Shown here: positions 1 to 9,599 of the stretch, one piece after another
Layout of the letters: every line of letters begins with the position of its first letter
Numbering within the stretch: position 1 is the first letter of the stretch
Source of the DNA: Silene noctiflora
Lineage: Eukaryota; Streptophyta; Magnoliopsida; Caryophyllales; Caryophyllaceae
Direction: 5' to 3'
NCBI GenBank assembly: GCA_009801015.1
Contig: VHZZ01008046.1
Coordinates: 14,049 to 35,791, forward strand
Length of the DNA: 21,743 bases
The notes under the pieces: generated by a model
Seen by the model: only the letters and a program-made list of their open reading frames with translations
Database searches by the model: none
Told to the model about the DNA's origin: nothing
Translations under genes and position numbers: made by a program

Positions 1-957
1 CTGATTGGGTAGCACGTCATTGTAAACCTTGTGGCTGTTTAGAGTAAACTTTTAATAATAACTCGGCATTTTATCTGTCTTGTCATATCAGTCCAAGTTC
101 AATGACTATTCGTGTTTCGCCCCTTCACATAATAAACAATATTACCCCAAATGTCTCAGAGTCGCCCATCTATGGGATATGGCCGGGTAGGCGATGGAGT
201 GTACACAACCTTACGTCATTACCCCAAGCACAGTGTTGAATACACTAAAAGACATTTTTCAGATAGAATAATAGATTTTCAGGACCAGAATACTGTTTGC
301 ATGGTTTTGAGGATCTCAATATGGTGTTTTTCGGTTGCGTTGCAAAGTGAAGAGGAATGAAATGGCTATTTTTGTTTATTGTTGGTTGGCACAAGTACAA
401 GAGGGAAATATTTCATTTCTTAATGTAAGGCTGTCAGCTAGTTACCCTATTTTGAAACATTTTCCTTAATCGTTACGTCCTGCAAGCTCTCATATCGGCC
501 CACTCGGGTCGGTTTTTGGGCAGTTTGAGTCGGTTACGCGGGTCCGGTCAGCTTTTGCTACTTCTAATGCCGATCAGTGAGGAAAATGGACTTTTCATCT
601 GCTAGTGCACCTTAAAAGGATATTAAAGAATGGCTCAAGTTTAATCTGGATCTCACTGGGGTAGGGAACTAGAAATTATAATTTTTTGTATGAAATTTGA
701 GGGTTGCAGTTCAGTAAAGGGTTGTCCTGAACAGCCTGCAATATCTCTTAAGCTTGTAGGGTTTATTTTTTTCTTTTTCCCGCGGGGCTCTCTCTGTTTC
801 TGTCTGTGCCTGCTCTCTTGTAAATCTTTGCTTTACTTTTTTTTTTTTTGGGTGTGTTTCAATCATAATTGTTTAATAGTGGTGTTTGTACATCTTTTAA
901 TTCATATCCATTATTGGCTAGTTATCACTTATTCTGAAAACTTGGGTCATGAGCTAG
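1..957 (+). other. Intronic sequence before the first visible exon of the CHY-RING gene
   Basis: The exon that begins at 958 starts in the middle of a codon, so an upstream exon ending in two codon bases must exist. I looked through 1-957 for the first half of a RING finger (a CGHTMH-like motif) and for CHY-domain cysteine clusters and found none, so this stretch is most simply read as intron. It contains T-rich tracts near 765-850 typical of plant introns. A short ORF at 151-360 has no recognisable motif. Part of this stretch could hold an exon I failed to recognise. Confidence 0.55.
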
Positions 958-2472
958 GTACCGGTGCCCATTGTGCTCCAAGTCGACCGTGGACATGTCT
1001 TTGCATTGGCAAAGATTAGACGCTGAGGTGATTGAATTAGTTATTATTGCCTTTGATTTTTATTTATTTTTCTTCCATTTTTTTTTTCTGTTCATGTTTA
1101 ATTTGAATAATGCGCCAAGTAGAGTACTTTGTATCGTTCCTTTCAACTCTTTTTTTTAGAGGGGATCAGATTACATTTTGAATGGTAGTGTCGTTTTTCT
1201 TTTTGATGAGAATATTAATAAATTAAATGTTACTATTAAGATTACTCCAACATTTTTATAGCGAAGGCATGCGTGTGTCTTGTGAAACGATTATTGAACA
1301 TGACTTCAAGCGATAGCCACATCTGAACAAGTGAACATTATTTCAGATACTCATTGCCTGAAATATCCACGAGAATTTACTAAGATGGTAGATCTTTGTG
1401 TCAGTGTTTTTGTTTGCGAGAGAACATAGAAACTTGTTTATCAAGGATGTGAAGTCGTGAAGAAGAAGACATATTTGATTTACTCGAGTGATATAATCAT
1501 TTCCATTGGAACTGAAGACTCATAATTCTTTGGTTCAATTTATGATAGGATAAAGCAATTTGGCTCACTAAACTTGTTGCACTTTTTATTGTGAAGTCGC
1601 ATTCAATGCATAGTTCACTTTGGGTCATTTGGAAATAGCCTATCTATGATGTTAACTCAGGGGACAACCCAACCCCTTCCTTACTCCATTTCCCGGTGGC
1701 CTCAAGGCACTTGGTTTGATGTTCTTGTCGAGTGAATGCTTTTGACGTTCTTGATGCTGTGAACTGGATGAGATTTATATTATTGTTGCGACACTTGTTA
1801 ATTTGAGTTATCTGACATTGTTGATTACTTCCATTGTGCATTGTAGGTTGCAGCTACACCCATGCCTGATGAATATCAATATGAGGTACTGCTCTCTGCA
1901 ATGTTTTTCCTCTAAATCAGTCTCGCGTTTAATATTATTCTCTAGATTATTTTCTAAAGATTAAGGTAGTCCCGTGTTATGCCTTCTTTCTGAGAAATAG
2001 TGGGAGAATATGGGATTGGCAACTCTTAACGAATGACTGTATGAGATGTGCACACAAATGTTTGGCCACTTGTTTTGAACAGCTGATGGTACATTTTGTA
2101 AATGCTGATGAGCTGTAATTAGTCCCAGATTTCACTCAATTAAATCTTGAAGAGCTAGAGTTGTCAAATTTTTATTTTTTTTCACAAGAGATTTTATTTA
2201 GACAAGCTTCAAATGGTACAGACAAACGGGCATGTTCTTTTCATTTTCATTCTGGCTGAATTGTGCTCCGTGACTATTCTGAATTCTGATCTTGGGTGAT
2301 CGGGAACTAATGTGAAGTAAATTGGCAGGTACTGGTTCTTTGCAATGATTGCAGCAGTACAAGCACAGTCAGGTTTCACATATTTGGGCACAAATGCAGT
2401 CATTGCAATTCATACAATACTCGTGTAACTCAAAAGCTAAAACGTCAGTCCGGACCATCATCAAATCACTGA
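958..2472 (+). CDS. CHY zinc-finger and RING E3 ubiquitin ligase, 3' part (three exons)
   Basis: This is the C-terminal end of a plant CHY-RING E3 ligase (MIEL1/RZFP34/CHYR family), which transfers ubiquitin to substrate proteins. The exons are 958-1027, 1847-1885 and 2329-2472, and the stop TGA is at 2470-2472. Each intron starts with GT and ends with AG, and the reading frame is kept throughout. The exon at 958 completes a codon and reads [14 protein letters not shown], the second half of the RING finger (its last CxxC pair). The 39-base exon reads [13 protein letters not shown], a linker typical of the family. The last exon carries a zinc ribbon with LCNDC and, fourteen residues further on, [12 protein letters not shown], then a basic tail of about 17 residues ending SSNH. 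The CHY domain, the CTCHY region and the first RING half lie off the left edge. Length and ending fit the family. Arabidopsis At3g62970 is the closest relative I can recall. Confidence 0.9.
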
Positions 2473-3727
2473 GTTCTTTCCTTTCTCATTTTCCTATTTT
2501 TGATATCTCGAGTGGTTTTGCTGCTGCATTGTTCTGTGACTTCACTGAAAAAATCTTGCAGTTGGTTGGACAGATTTCATTTATGACAATTCTCCCCGTT
2601 TTCAATCAAAATGACGTGATTCTATCTCTTCATCTGATCGAGCACCAGCAAGTTTAATTATCCCATGCTCACATTACTACGGAGTATTATTAACAGTATT
2701 CCCCTTTTGTAATTCCTTGTGCACTTCTAAATCAAACCGTCCATGGACAAGAAATAACTCATTTGTCGGAGTTTTCATGCATGTTCTCCTGATCATTGAT
2801 CATTCATCACAACTGAGGCTGTATTTGCATTCTTGATCAATTTTTTTTGGTAATGTGAAAGTGTAGTTTTAATCACAGATGCTTTTGCGCAGCTTGAAGG
2901 GGTACTAGAATCTAATGAAGTTGAAATTATATTCGGCTATGTTTAGTAACCACATAAGATGCAGCCTCTGGTACTTTGTCTATAGTCAGAATACCAAGTT
3001 GATGTTACTGTAACTACTGATGCAGTCTCTGTGCTGCATTCTCTAGTTAGATCACAAATTTCGTAAACAGTAAGGACGTTGAAGCCATGTTTACCAACCC
3101 TTCACATTGGTTGCATGGAATAACAGCATTTCCTATGGCATGGCCCAATCCTTTTTGTAACTGCTAAATACCATGACCCCGTGATGTTTTGGTGATTTGG
3201 TCCAAGATATCCCTCCCCACCTTGCGCCTGTTGCCTACCGCTGAGCTTGAGTAATACGTGCAGTTCGTTATGTTACATTCATCCGTCCCCAGTAGTCCAC
3301 AACCAGAAGCCTTTGATTGTTGGTTTCTATTTGTTGCTCTTTTTGGTATGTTTTGAAAAGAGATGAATCTTGTTGGATCTCACAAATTGTAAGCAATAAT
3401 CCAATATCCATTGCAATATCATATGACTACAGATAAGAACATTGATCTTCCGCATAATTTTTGAATAGAGGGATGAATCTCACACAAAATAAGGACAAAA
3501 TTTACACACAGGTGAGGGCAAATCTCCAATAAAGGAGAGGCAAGAGTTATTTGCTTATAATTTAAAGATATTTAGTACGGAAAAATTGGGGATTACTTCT
3601 ACCAAAATTGGTAGATATTAGTCCCTAATTGATGAAGTTGAAGGTTAGGATTAGGGTTTTAGAGAAAGATTGTGTTTTTTGTAAAGTAACTTCGAAAATA
3701 AGTTAGCATCACATCATAGGAATAACA
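2473..3727. other. Intergenic region with 3' UTR of the CHY-RING gene; nothing else seen
   Basis: The first few hundred bases after the stop at 2472 should be the 3' untranslated region of the CHY-RING gene, but I could not pick a convincing polyadenylation signal. The rest shows no long ORF with family motifs, no tRNA-like boxes and no clear inverted repeats. Confidence 0.5.
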
Positions 3728-3729
3728 TA

Positions 3730-3988
3730 CTTCCTCCATTCACGTGCACTCTACCACTTTACTTTTTTACGTTTGTCAACGCGCGTTTTAAGCGCTAAAT
3801 ATCGTTAGCTACGTATTTGCAAAAAATTATAAAAGTTATATATGTTTAATGTCCTCGTAAAGACAAATTAAACAAGACACCATATGAATATATTTTCACA
3901 TATGTATTGAGAGAAAATTAAAATTAAATATTTATTTGTAAATAGTGTAAAAAAATGAAATAGGTAGAGTGGAGTTGAATGGAGAGAG
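3730..3988. mobile_element. Stowaway-like MITE with TA target duplication
   Basis: The left end reads CTTCCTCCATTCAC and the right end, reverse-complemented, reads CTCTCTCCATTCAA. This is the CTCCCTCC-type terminal inverted repeat of Stowaway (Tc1/mariner-derived) MITEs. The element is flanked by TA at 3728-3729 and 3989-3990, the expected target-site duplication. Just inside both ends, ACTCTACCACTTTAC (left) and a GGTAGAGTGGAG (right) extend the inverted repeat. The 259 bp length and AT-rich core without an ORF are normal for the class. Confidence 0.8.
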
Positions 3989-4070
3989 TATTTTGATAAT
4001 AAAAAGCTACCCATTTTGGCAACTTATTCATAGGCCTTGTTCTTTTGAACTTAATTTCAGTTCTTATAAG

Positions 4071-4155
4071 TTCAGTTCAGCTATATTAAGTTCAGTTCAG
4101 TTCAGTTCAGCTCCATTAAGTTCAGTTCAGTTCAGTTCAGATCAGTTCAGTTCAG
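4071..4155 (+). repeat. (TTCAG)n array with 30-bp higher-order units, left copy
   Basis: Pentamers of TTCAG are organised into 30-bp blocks: a ten-base spacer CTATATTAAG or CTCCATTAAG followed by four TTCAG units (4081-4110 and 4111-4140). The array is preceded by a GGCCTTGTTCTTTTGAAC leader at 4033-4050, which looks like the end of a dispersed element. A similar array in the same orientation lies at 6764-6838. Confidence 0.85.
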
Positions 4156-4171
4156 ATTCATTTATTCCAAC

Positions 4172-4311
4172 ATTATTATTATTATTATTATTATTTTAAA
4201 AAAACGCAACTTTTATTGAGAAATCAAAACAAAGTTTACAACATTATTATTATTATTATATTAATTTATTTACTGTAGTTATTATTATTAATATATCATT
4301 TTTAATATTTA

Positions 4312-4342
<31 letters not shown>

Positions 4343-4504
4343 ATTATTATTATTATTATTTTCCAGAAAAGTAAGAGGATCTCTTATTAATTAAATAAAG
4401 ACAATACAAGATCCTACTACCCATCTACAAAGGGAGTAAGGAAATCCCCCCTTACAACATTAATAATAATATATTATTTTTAATATTATTATTATTATTA
4501 TATT
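4172..4504 (-). mobile_element. Two LINE-like 3' tails in (ATT)n tracts
   Basis: Read on the minus strand, two short unique segments each run into a (TAA)n-like tract. The first, 4242-4197, carries AATAAAAGTTGCG and then TTTTTTTAAAATAATAAT. The second, 4459-4361, carries CTTTATTTAATTAATAAG and ends CTTTTCTGGAAAATAATAAT. This arrangement, with a UTR-like end and AATAAA-like signal followed by an A-rich repeat, resembles severely 5'-truncated plant L1-type LINEs. Both segments begin with GTTGTAA on the minus strand. The segments are too short for any reverse-transcriptase domain, so the family is an inference. Plain microsatellite expansion with unrelated spacers is the alternative. Confidence 0.45.
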
Positions 4505-4895
4505 CATGGGGCATACTCAGCCGACCCGACTCGACTCGCATGAAACTTGTGGGTCACACGGGTTCAAGTGCTTGTCACTTCATACAAAAATGTACATTTA
4601 GACCTCTATAAATATCTTCCTTGAATCCATTCCAAAGAGGACACGTGCAAGATTCATGTAAGAGATATCTCACCTAACCATTTTTTTTCTCTAGAAGTAA
4701 AACTACTCAAACATTTAAGAGAGTTCCAGGACCCTGCGTCAAGCGAGGTTCCGATTATACATCCAGTACCATACTGATTTAGGCATCAAAGAGGGCCCCT
4801 TTGGTAACTTCTAGAGGCCATGTGTGTTTCCTGTGTAGGTATACGTACCTCCTGAGGCAGTCGAGCATCAACCCAGCATATATCCGAAAGGAGCG
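4505..4895 (+). mobile_element. Ty3/gypsy LTR-like fragment with a TATA box
   Basis: The segment has the layout of a plant gypsy LTR: a GC-richer beginning with CAGCCGACCCGACTCGACTCG, TATAAATA at 4607-4614, a T-rich UTR with CTCTAGAAGTAAAACTACTC, and then ACTGATTTAGGCATCAAAG. That last string resembles the ACTAACTTAGGCATCGGAG signature common in Tat/Athila-group LTRs. It is interrupted at 4896 by the solo LTR and seems to resume at 6507 (TTTTGACCTAACCC). No gag or pol sequence is present. The assignment rests on motif resemblance only. Confidence 0.45.
4607..4614 (+). promoter_or_regulatory. TATA box inside the gypsy-like LTR fragment
   Basis: TATAAATA stands in the middle of the LTR-like fragment, where the retroelement promoter would be expected. 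Confidence 0.4.
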
Positions 4896-4924
4896 TGAAG
4901 AGTCTATAGATCCCAAATACTCAA

Positions 4925-4939
4925 GGGGGGGGGGGGGGG
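4925..4939 (+). repeat. G15 homopolymer
   Basis: Fifteen consecutive G stand near the left edge of the solo LTR. The exact length is prone to sequencing error. Confidence 0.9.
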
Positions 4940-5224
4940 TTGAATTGAGTATGCACACTTTTTCGTTTTTCAAAACTAATTCCGTATAAGCGTGATAAAA
5001 TGATTACTTATGGTTTATTGATTAAACCTAAGTAATATAAGCAATGTAAAAACAATAACGAAAGAAGGAAAACGAGAGAGAGAGGGACACACAGTTTTGA
5101 AGTGGTTCAGTTTCACAAGTCGAAACCTACGTCCACTATTCTCGATTAATAATTTTAGTACCTTTCTACGGATTACAAAATTATCAACCCACTCGTACAA
5201 CTAACTCTAGTTGTAACTCAATTT

Positions 5225-5308
5225 GAGTACCGTTAAATACTCAAGACACTACGAGTATCGTTAAATACTCCACACACTACGAGTATCGTTAAATACTCAA
5301 CTATCTTA
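5225..5308 (+). repeat. 28-bp tandem repeat, three copies
   Basis: The copies start at 5225, 5253 and 5281. Each contains a small palindrome GAGTAT-CGTTAA-ATACTC (GAGTAC in the first copy), a 6-bp stem with a 6-base loop. The array lies inside the solo LTR. A further palindrome, ACTCAATTTGAGT, directly precedes and overlaps the first copy. Confidence 0.9.
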
Positions 5309-5538
5309 CGTTAATAAGAAAGTGCTTTCAATTGTTCTTCTAATGTTCACAAATTGAACGAGTAAGAACGAATTAAGCTCTATTATCTTATAACGATATA
5401 AGAAGAATTAAAGCACGATGAAAAACAAACACGACTTTTTCGAAATAATTGCAAAAGGGTTTTTCTTTGAAAACGGATTTTTTGCACAAATAAAAATTAA
5501 GCTCGTGAGTCTCTCGAATGTTGCTGGGCACGATTCTC

Positions 5539-5549
5539 TATATATATAA
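5539..5549 (-). promoter_or_regulatory. TATA-like box of the solo LTR
   Basis: On the minus strand TATATATAGAG lies about 950 bp from the start of the LTR at 6501, a plausible U3/R boundary. It is a single AT-rich motif, so confidence is limited. Confidence 0.3.
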
Positions 5550-6065
5550 TGAGGCTTAGATCTAGGTTTTAATAAACCCTAGATCTTAAGAATATAATTA
5601 GAATAAAAAAGATTTTATTCTAAATACTATTCTATATTAATTCTTCTTAACTAAGGAATATATCAACTAGAATAAGATATAAAATATCTTTTATTATTTT
5701 AGATGATAAGAATATTCCTTAGTAACCATAATTAGGATAAGAATAAATATAAGGTGAATCGTGGTTGTTGCGGCTCATAGCAGCATCAAGAAGCACGAAA
5801 CCCTAGGTCACATTAGGTTAAACCATAATTAGGGTTTTGGATGTGAGGTGTTGGAAACCCTNGTTTGTAGAAAGAAAAACAACTCATAAGTTGTTTTATC
5901 TTATGCTACTTAAACAAGGATATCTTATATCTCACATTCAATAGAATAATTATGCTCATTAACATAAATCTTATGCCATAGCAAATAATCAAACTCATAT
6001 GAACATTTTCGAAAGCTTTTGAAAATATAAATAAATAAGTCGTGTTAGAACAATTTTCGTGCTAC

Positions 6066-6140
6066 TCAAGGTTATAGTTGGAGNGCTATAACTTTGAGCC
6101 TTTTACTAAACAAAGTTATAGTCGTGAAGCTATAACTTTG
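6066..6140. repeat. Two consecutive hairpins with 45-bp spacing
   Basis: The arms 6066-6078 and 6087-6099 pair over 13 bp with one mismatch. The arms 6111-6121 and 6130-6140 pair perfectly over 11 bp (CAAAGTTATAG with CTATAACTTTG). Both loops are 8 bases, and the two hairpins begin exactly 45 bp apart, so they are a tandem duplication. An N lies in the first loop. Confidence 0.85.
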
Positions 6141-6506
6141 CTTATGCAAAGTTAATCCTTTAATACCATTACGAGATAGAAACCTATCATCTCTAATCTT
6201 CCCGAAGATCTTCAGAATAGACTTCTTCATATGTCATCATCTCTTCATCTTTATTTTGCTTGACTTGATTATTATGATGACCTTGATTAGGTGCTTGATC
6301 ACCAAACTTCTTGTCTTTAAACTTGATTCATAGCTTGATCATTAGGGCGTGTTCATATCGACATCAAATCACAATTCTTATGGTCGTAACCATTAGTAAT
6401 CCAAACTATAAGGATTCAACAAATGATTAAGTGCATAGTGTACAATTAAGCATAATCAACTTTGTCATTATCAAAACATATATATATGTATATACTCAAC
6501 AGAGCG

Positions 6507-6763
6507 TTTTGACCTAACCCAAACTCAAGCAACGCTGACTTGATTGTTTTGACCCGAAATAATTATATTAATTAATATATTATTATTATTAGACCTATTA
6601 TTAATATTATTCATTATATTTATTATTATTATTTATAATATTTATATCTATATTGTTATTATTATATTATACTTATCATATTTATTTTTTAGTTATTATT
6701 ATTAATATATTTCATTATTATTATTATTAATTGTTGTTGTTGTTACAATCTTTTTATTATTAT
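6507..6763. repeat. Resumed gypsy-like piece, then an AT-rich (ATT)n tract
   Basis: From 6507 to about 6550 the sequence (TTTTGACCTAACCC..., TTTTGACCCGAAAT) has no microsatellite character and may be the far end of the LTR-like fragment that stops at 4890. From about 6555 to 6763 it is imperfect ATT and TTG repeats that mirror the tract at 4172-4504. Confidence 0.55.
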
Positions 6764-6838
6764 TTCAGTTCAGTTCAGTTCAGTTCAGTTTAGCTACATT
6801 AAGTTCAGTTCAGCTCCATTAAGTTCAGTTCAGTTCAG
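6764..6838 (+). repeat. (TTCAG)n array, right copy
   Basis: TTCAG runs are separated by AGCTACATTAAG and AGCTCCATTAAG spacers, matching the array at 4071-4155 in sequence and orientation. With the left array and the flanking (ATT)n tracts it appears to frame a later insertion. Confidence 0.85.
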
Positions 6839-7014
6839 ACAATTTCACCGTTAACCAATGAAAATACACCATTTTTTATTTCACTTAGATTATGTTTTGG
6901 TATTTATGAAAAGTACTACTATTTCTAGTCTATTTATTGGTTAGGAAGTACGGTAACGTGGTACACCAAGTATACCTAAGAAATTCTCATGCTTTGAGGA
7001 AGAACAAATAAAGT

Positions 7015-7060
7015 GTTTTTTATTTTTTATTTTTTTATTTTTTTATTTTTTTATTTTTTT
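7015..7060 (+). repeat. (ATTTTTTT)n microsatellite
   Basis: T runs of six to seven bases are separated by single A bases over about 46 bp. Confidence 0.85.
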
Positions 7061-7269
7061 GTACAAGAACTAAGAAGTGTGATAGTTAAGTCGAATTTCC
7101 AGAATATTTGGAAAGATATTGGCTTATCTTCTTAGCACCATTTCAAAAGAGAACATTTAAAAAAGAAATAAAGTCATGAACCTCCTCCAATCTTTTCAAT
7201 TGTATACTTGGTCAGTTTGCCATCACTTGTCTACCTCAAAGTCTCAAAGTATAGAATCATCGCTTGATT

Positions 7270-7393
7270 ATTGTGTAAGACGGTTCTCACACGGTTCACT
7301 AGTATAAATTATAAAAATCACTCTTTTATAGATAACATTAAATTAAATGAATCAACTTTTTTAGAAAAGTATACGATGTAAGACGTCTTATTC
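7270..7393. mobile_element. Short degenerate MITE-like element
   Basis: The left end reads TTGTGTAAGACGGTTCTCAC and the right end contains GTAAGACGTCTTATTC, so GTAAGACG-type sequence occurs in inverted form at both ends around an AT-rich core. A TGTGAGACGGTCTCACA motif is a frequent MITE end in some plants. Boundaries and target duplication are not clear. Confidence 0.35.
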
Positions 7394-8226
7394 TAAAATA
7401 TGTGTAGAATCATATTTTACTATATTTTACTAGTATCTGTTTATACTTTAAAACTTTAATATGGTTTAGACAGCGCAGAAAAATGTGAGATATTCTTTAG
7501 AGACTGATGCTAGTGATGTTATTAACTTGTAATTTGGTGTATACTTTAAATCATTAATTATATGGAATCTCTTTAGACAATGACACATGAATGTCAGACT
7601 CATTTGGAATCTGGAATCAGATGCAACAGTATAAACCCAACATAAGGCGAGCAGTTGGGTATGGTTAACTGAATGATTAAAAGGATCTACTTTTTGGGTG
7701 CTCATCACACGCATTCCTCTTTCAACAATTGTCTAACAGATGCAAGTTGAGTGCTTCCGCAAATTCTCATTTAAGACGCCTCAAAACTCAAAGCCTGCAT
7801 GGTGGATCCGGATTTCTGTAGTGCAGTGGCCTATTGTTTTGACTGAAATAATGAGTACTGATGGCGCAATTAAGGCCATTCCTTTGGCAACAACAAGGAA
7901 ATAATGCAAAAGAGAACATATTATAGTCCAGTATTCAATGGCACAGATGCAGTCAAATTTTGAAGAAAGTGTAAAAAACAAGGATGATTATATGCTTCAC
8001 TCCTGCAACTTTCAACAAGAATATATATATTCTACCACTAGTTTTTGAGAAAAGTTTGGAGAGACATGTGATAATGATTCTTCATTCAAGGATCCATGTC
8101 CATTTGAGACTCAGATTCCGAAACAAGGCAAAACCATAGCAACATTAATATCCTACATAATTTAGACGCCGTTTATAGTCCATCATAAGTATCTAATATC
8201 TAGGGGGTTAGAACTTAGAACGCTGC
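7394..8226. other. Intergenic stretch with nothing recognisable
   Basis: ORFs here (for example on the minus strand at 7466-7714 and 7781-7981) are short and show no family motif. I see no RNA-gene boxes or strong repeats. Confidence 0.5.
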
Positions 8227-8447
8227 ATATGTCAAGTAGGTTAGCTGGTAAAGTCATTGAGTCGGGTTCAGCTTGAAAGCCGTCAACATAACAAACTGCC
8301 CTTGTAATATGAAGAAAATGATTTAACTGTTACAGTTAAAATGCTCCTAAACTGATCAAATTCATGGAAATCAAAGCTGAAGTTAGTTCTCATATAAGTC
8401 ATCTGTCATAGTTTACGCCGATTGATGAACATGGTCAATGGTTGGTA
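8227..8447 (+). mobile_element. Degenerate tRNA-derived SINE-like element, copy 1
   Basis: A pol III A-box-like TAGGTTAGCTGG lies at 8237-8248, and a weak B-box-like GCTTGAAAGCC at 8271-8281. The body that follows (GCTCC.AA.CTGAT, TGTCATAGTTTACG, ATGAACATGGTCAATGG) is shared with a second copy at 8515-8712. The combination of tRNA-like boxes with a shared non-tRNA body suggests a SINE. The alternative is a locally duplicated segment with chance boxes. Confidence 0.5.
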
Positions 8448-8514
8448 ATTTGGACTCCATATGTACTTGGTGACAAGTATCTTGCAACAGTTTGCATAGG
8501 AGGTAAGAGCACTG

Positions 8515-8712
8515 CAGATATCAAGTAGTTGTAGCTTAACTGGTAAAGTCATTAAGGCGATTTTAGTTCCAAACCCGTCAACATAAAAAACCGCCCTCTA
8601 TAGTTCAAATGCTCCAAGCTGATTAGATTAATGAAAAAGCTCAAGTTCTCATATATTAACTGTCATAGTTTACGGCTTTACACCGATTAAATGAACATGG
8701 TCAATGGTTGGT
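8515..8712 (+). mobile_element. Degenerate tRNA-derived SINE-like element, copy 2
   Basis: The A box TAGCTTAACTGG (8532-8543) fits the plant A-box consensus well, and AGTTCCAAACC (8565-8575) is a diverged B box at the right distance. The rest aligns with copy 1 with several short deletions. The same orientation and about 290 bp spacing suggest a tandem duplication or two adjacent insertions. Confidence 0.5.
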
Positions 8713-9599
8713 ATCTACTATTTTGGCATAAAACTTGCATTAGTTGCATAGTCCATGTCTTTCAAATAGGGAAATTATGGAATATATAATCAGTGTCCTT
8801 TAATCATAAAATATTCTATGATAAAAAGATGTAATCTAAGAGCATTGTAAAGTATGAAAAAGAGCATTTTTTGGTTGGCTTTTTAGTACGTGTTCCAATA
8901 AGGTAGGGGCGCATATCAAAAGTTCATGCAATATGTTCTCTGAGTCTTCTCAATAGATGTTATTTTCCTGTCAAAATTGTCAGTTTTGTTCCCTGCAGCT
9001 TCTTTTTTGCTGTTAATCTGAATTCTTATACTACGGCTTATTCGGAAACATTTTCTTTGTGTCTTTTGCCTTCGCAAAACTTGCTATTATCTCCATTACG
9101 AGGTTTCTGGACTTACTGAAGGAACTAAGATTTGCCAGTTATATCTCTTGACTCTTGCTTAATAAAATGGACTACGGATGCGAAAAATATTGATTTTCTT
9201 TATAAGAGCTCTTGTTTTTGCTCTTCTCAGGGTACTTGTACTTCTGATACTGTTTTTTAGCAGCTCATTGGCTTTTGACCTAGATAAATTACTTTCCGGA
9301 AAAATGAATGCATGCAGGATGACTGTCAAGTGATCTGATATACAGGTTACTTCTGCTGAATTTTGGAATGATAGAATAAGGCTAAGTTTCATTAAACATA
9401 GAGAGCATATTACATATTACATGCATTAACTACTTCAGCATTGAACTAGCTACTTAGTTCAATCATGATTTACTTAAAATAGCACACAAAATATACTTAA
9501 ATACCGAAACTAGTAGTACAATTGATCTAAACTGGATTCTTATTCTGTGCTGCTAATCATATCTTGTACCCTGAAATAAACATGTTCAGAAACATGGTC
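8713..9599. other. Downstream flank of the first glutaredoxin; no gene seen
   Basis: The part nearest 9599 should be the 3' UTR of the minus-strand glutaredoxin. No motif-bearing ORF or repeat stands out in the remainder. Confidence 0.45.

Larger units (their letters stand above)
4896..6501 (-). mobile_element. Solo LTR of a retrotransposon, 5-bp target duplication GAGCG
   Basis: The 1606 bp segment starts with TG and ends with CA on the plus strand and is flanked on both sides by GAGCG (4891-4895 and 6502-6506), the 5-bp duplication made by LTR-retrotransposon integration. On the minus strand it starts TGTTGAGTATATAC and soon reads TTTTGATAATGACAAAG, a string I associate with the start of many plant LTRs. 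About 45 bp before its other end it has a run of 15 C (the G run at 4925-4939 on the plus strand), another common trait of that LTR group. A TATA-like stretch sits at 5539-5549. No primer-binding site, gag or pol flanks it, so it is best read as a solo LTR left by recombination. Two N bases occur inside. The superfamily is undetermined. Confidence 0.7.

Noticed and set aside
151-360. Plus-strand ORF of 69 codons near the left edge
   Set aside because: No family motif, and it falls in the presumed intron before the CHY-RING exon. Part of it (GTGTACACAACCTTACGTCATTACCCC) faintly recalls the Au SINE string GTACGCAGCCTTACCCC, too weakly to call.
2349-2657. Plus-strand ORF of 102 codons
   Set aside because: It overlaps the last CHY-RING exon in a different frame. 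The zinc-ribbon frame is clearly the real one.
3969-4199. Plus-strand ORF rich in FSSxQFSS and poly-Leu
   Set aside because: A translation of the TTCAG and ATT microsatellites.
4801-4989. ORFs on both strands around the G run
   Set aside because: They arise across the LTR boundary and the G15 homopolymer, with no protein motif.
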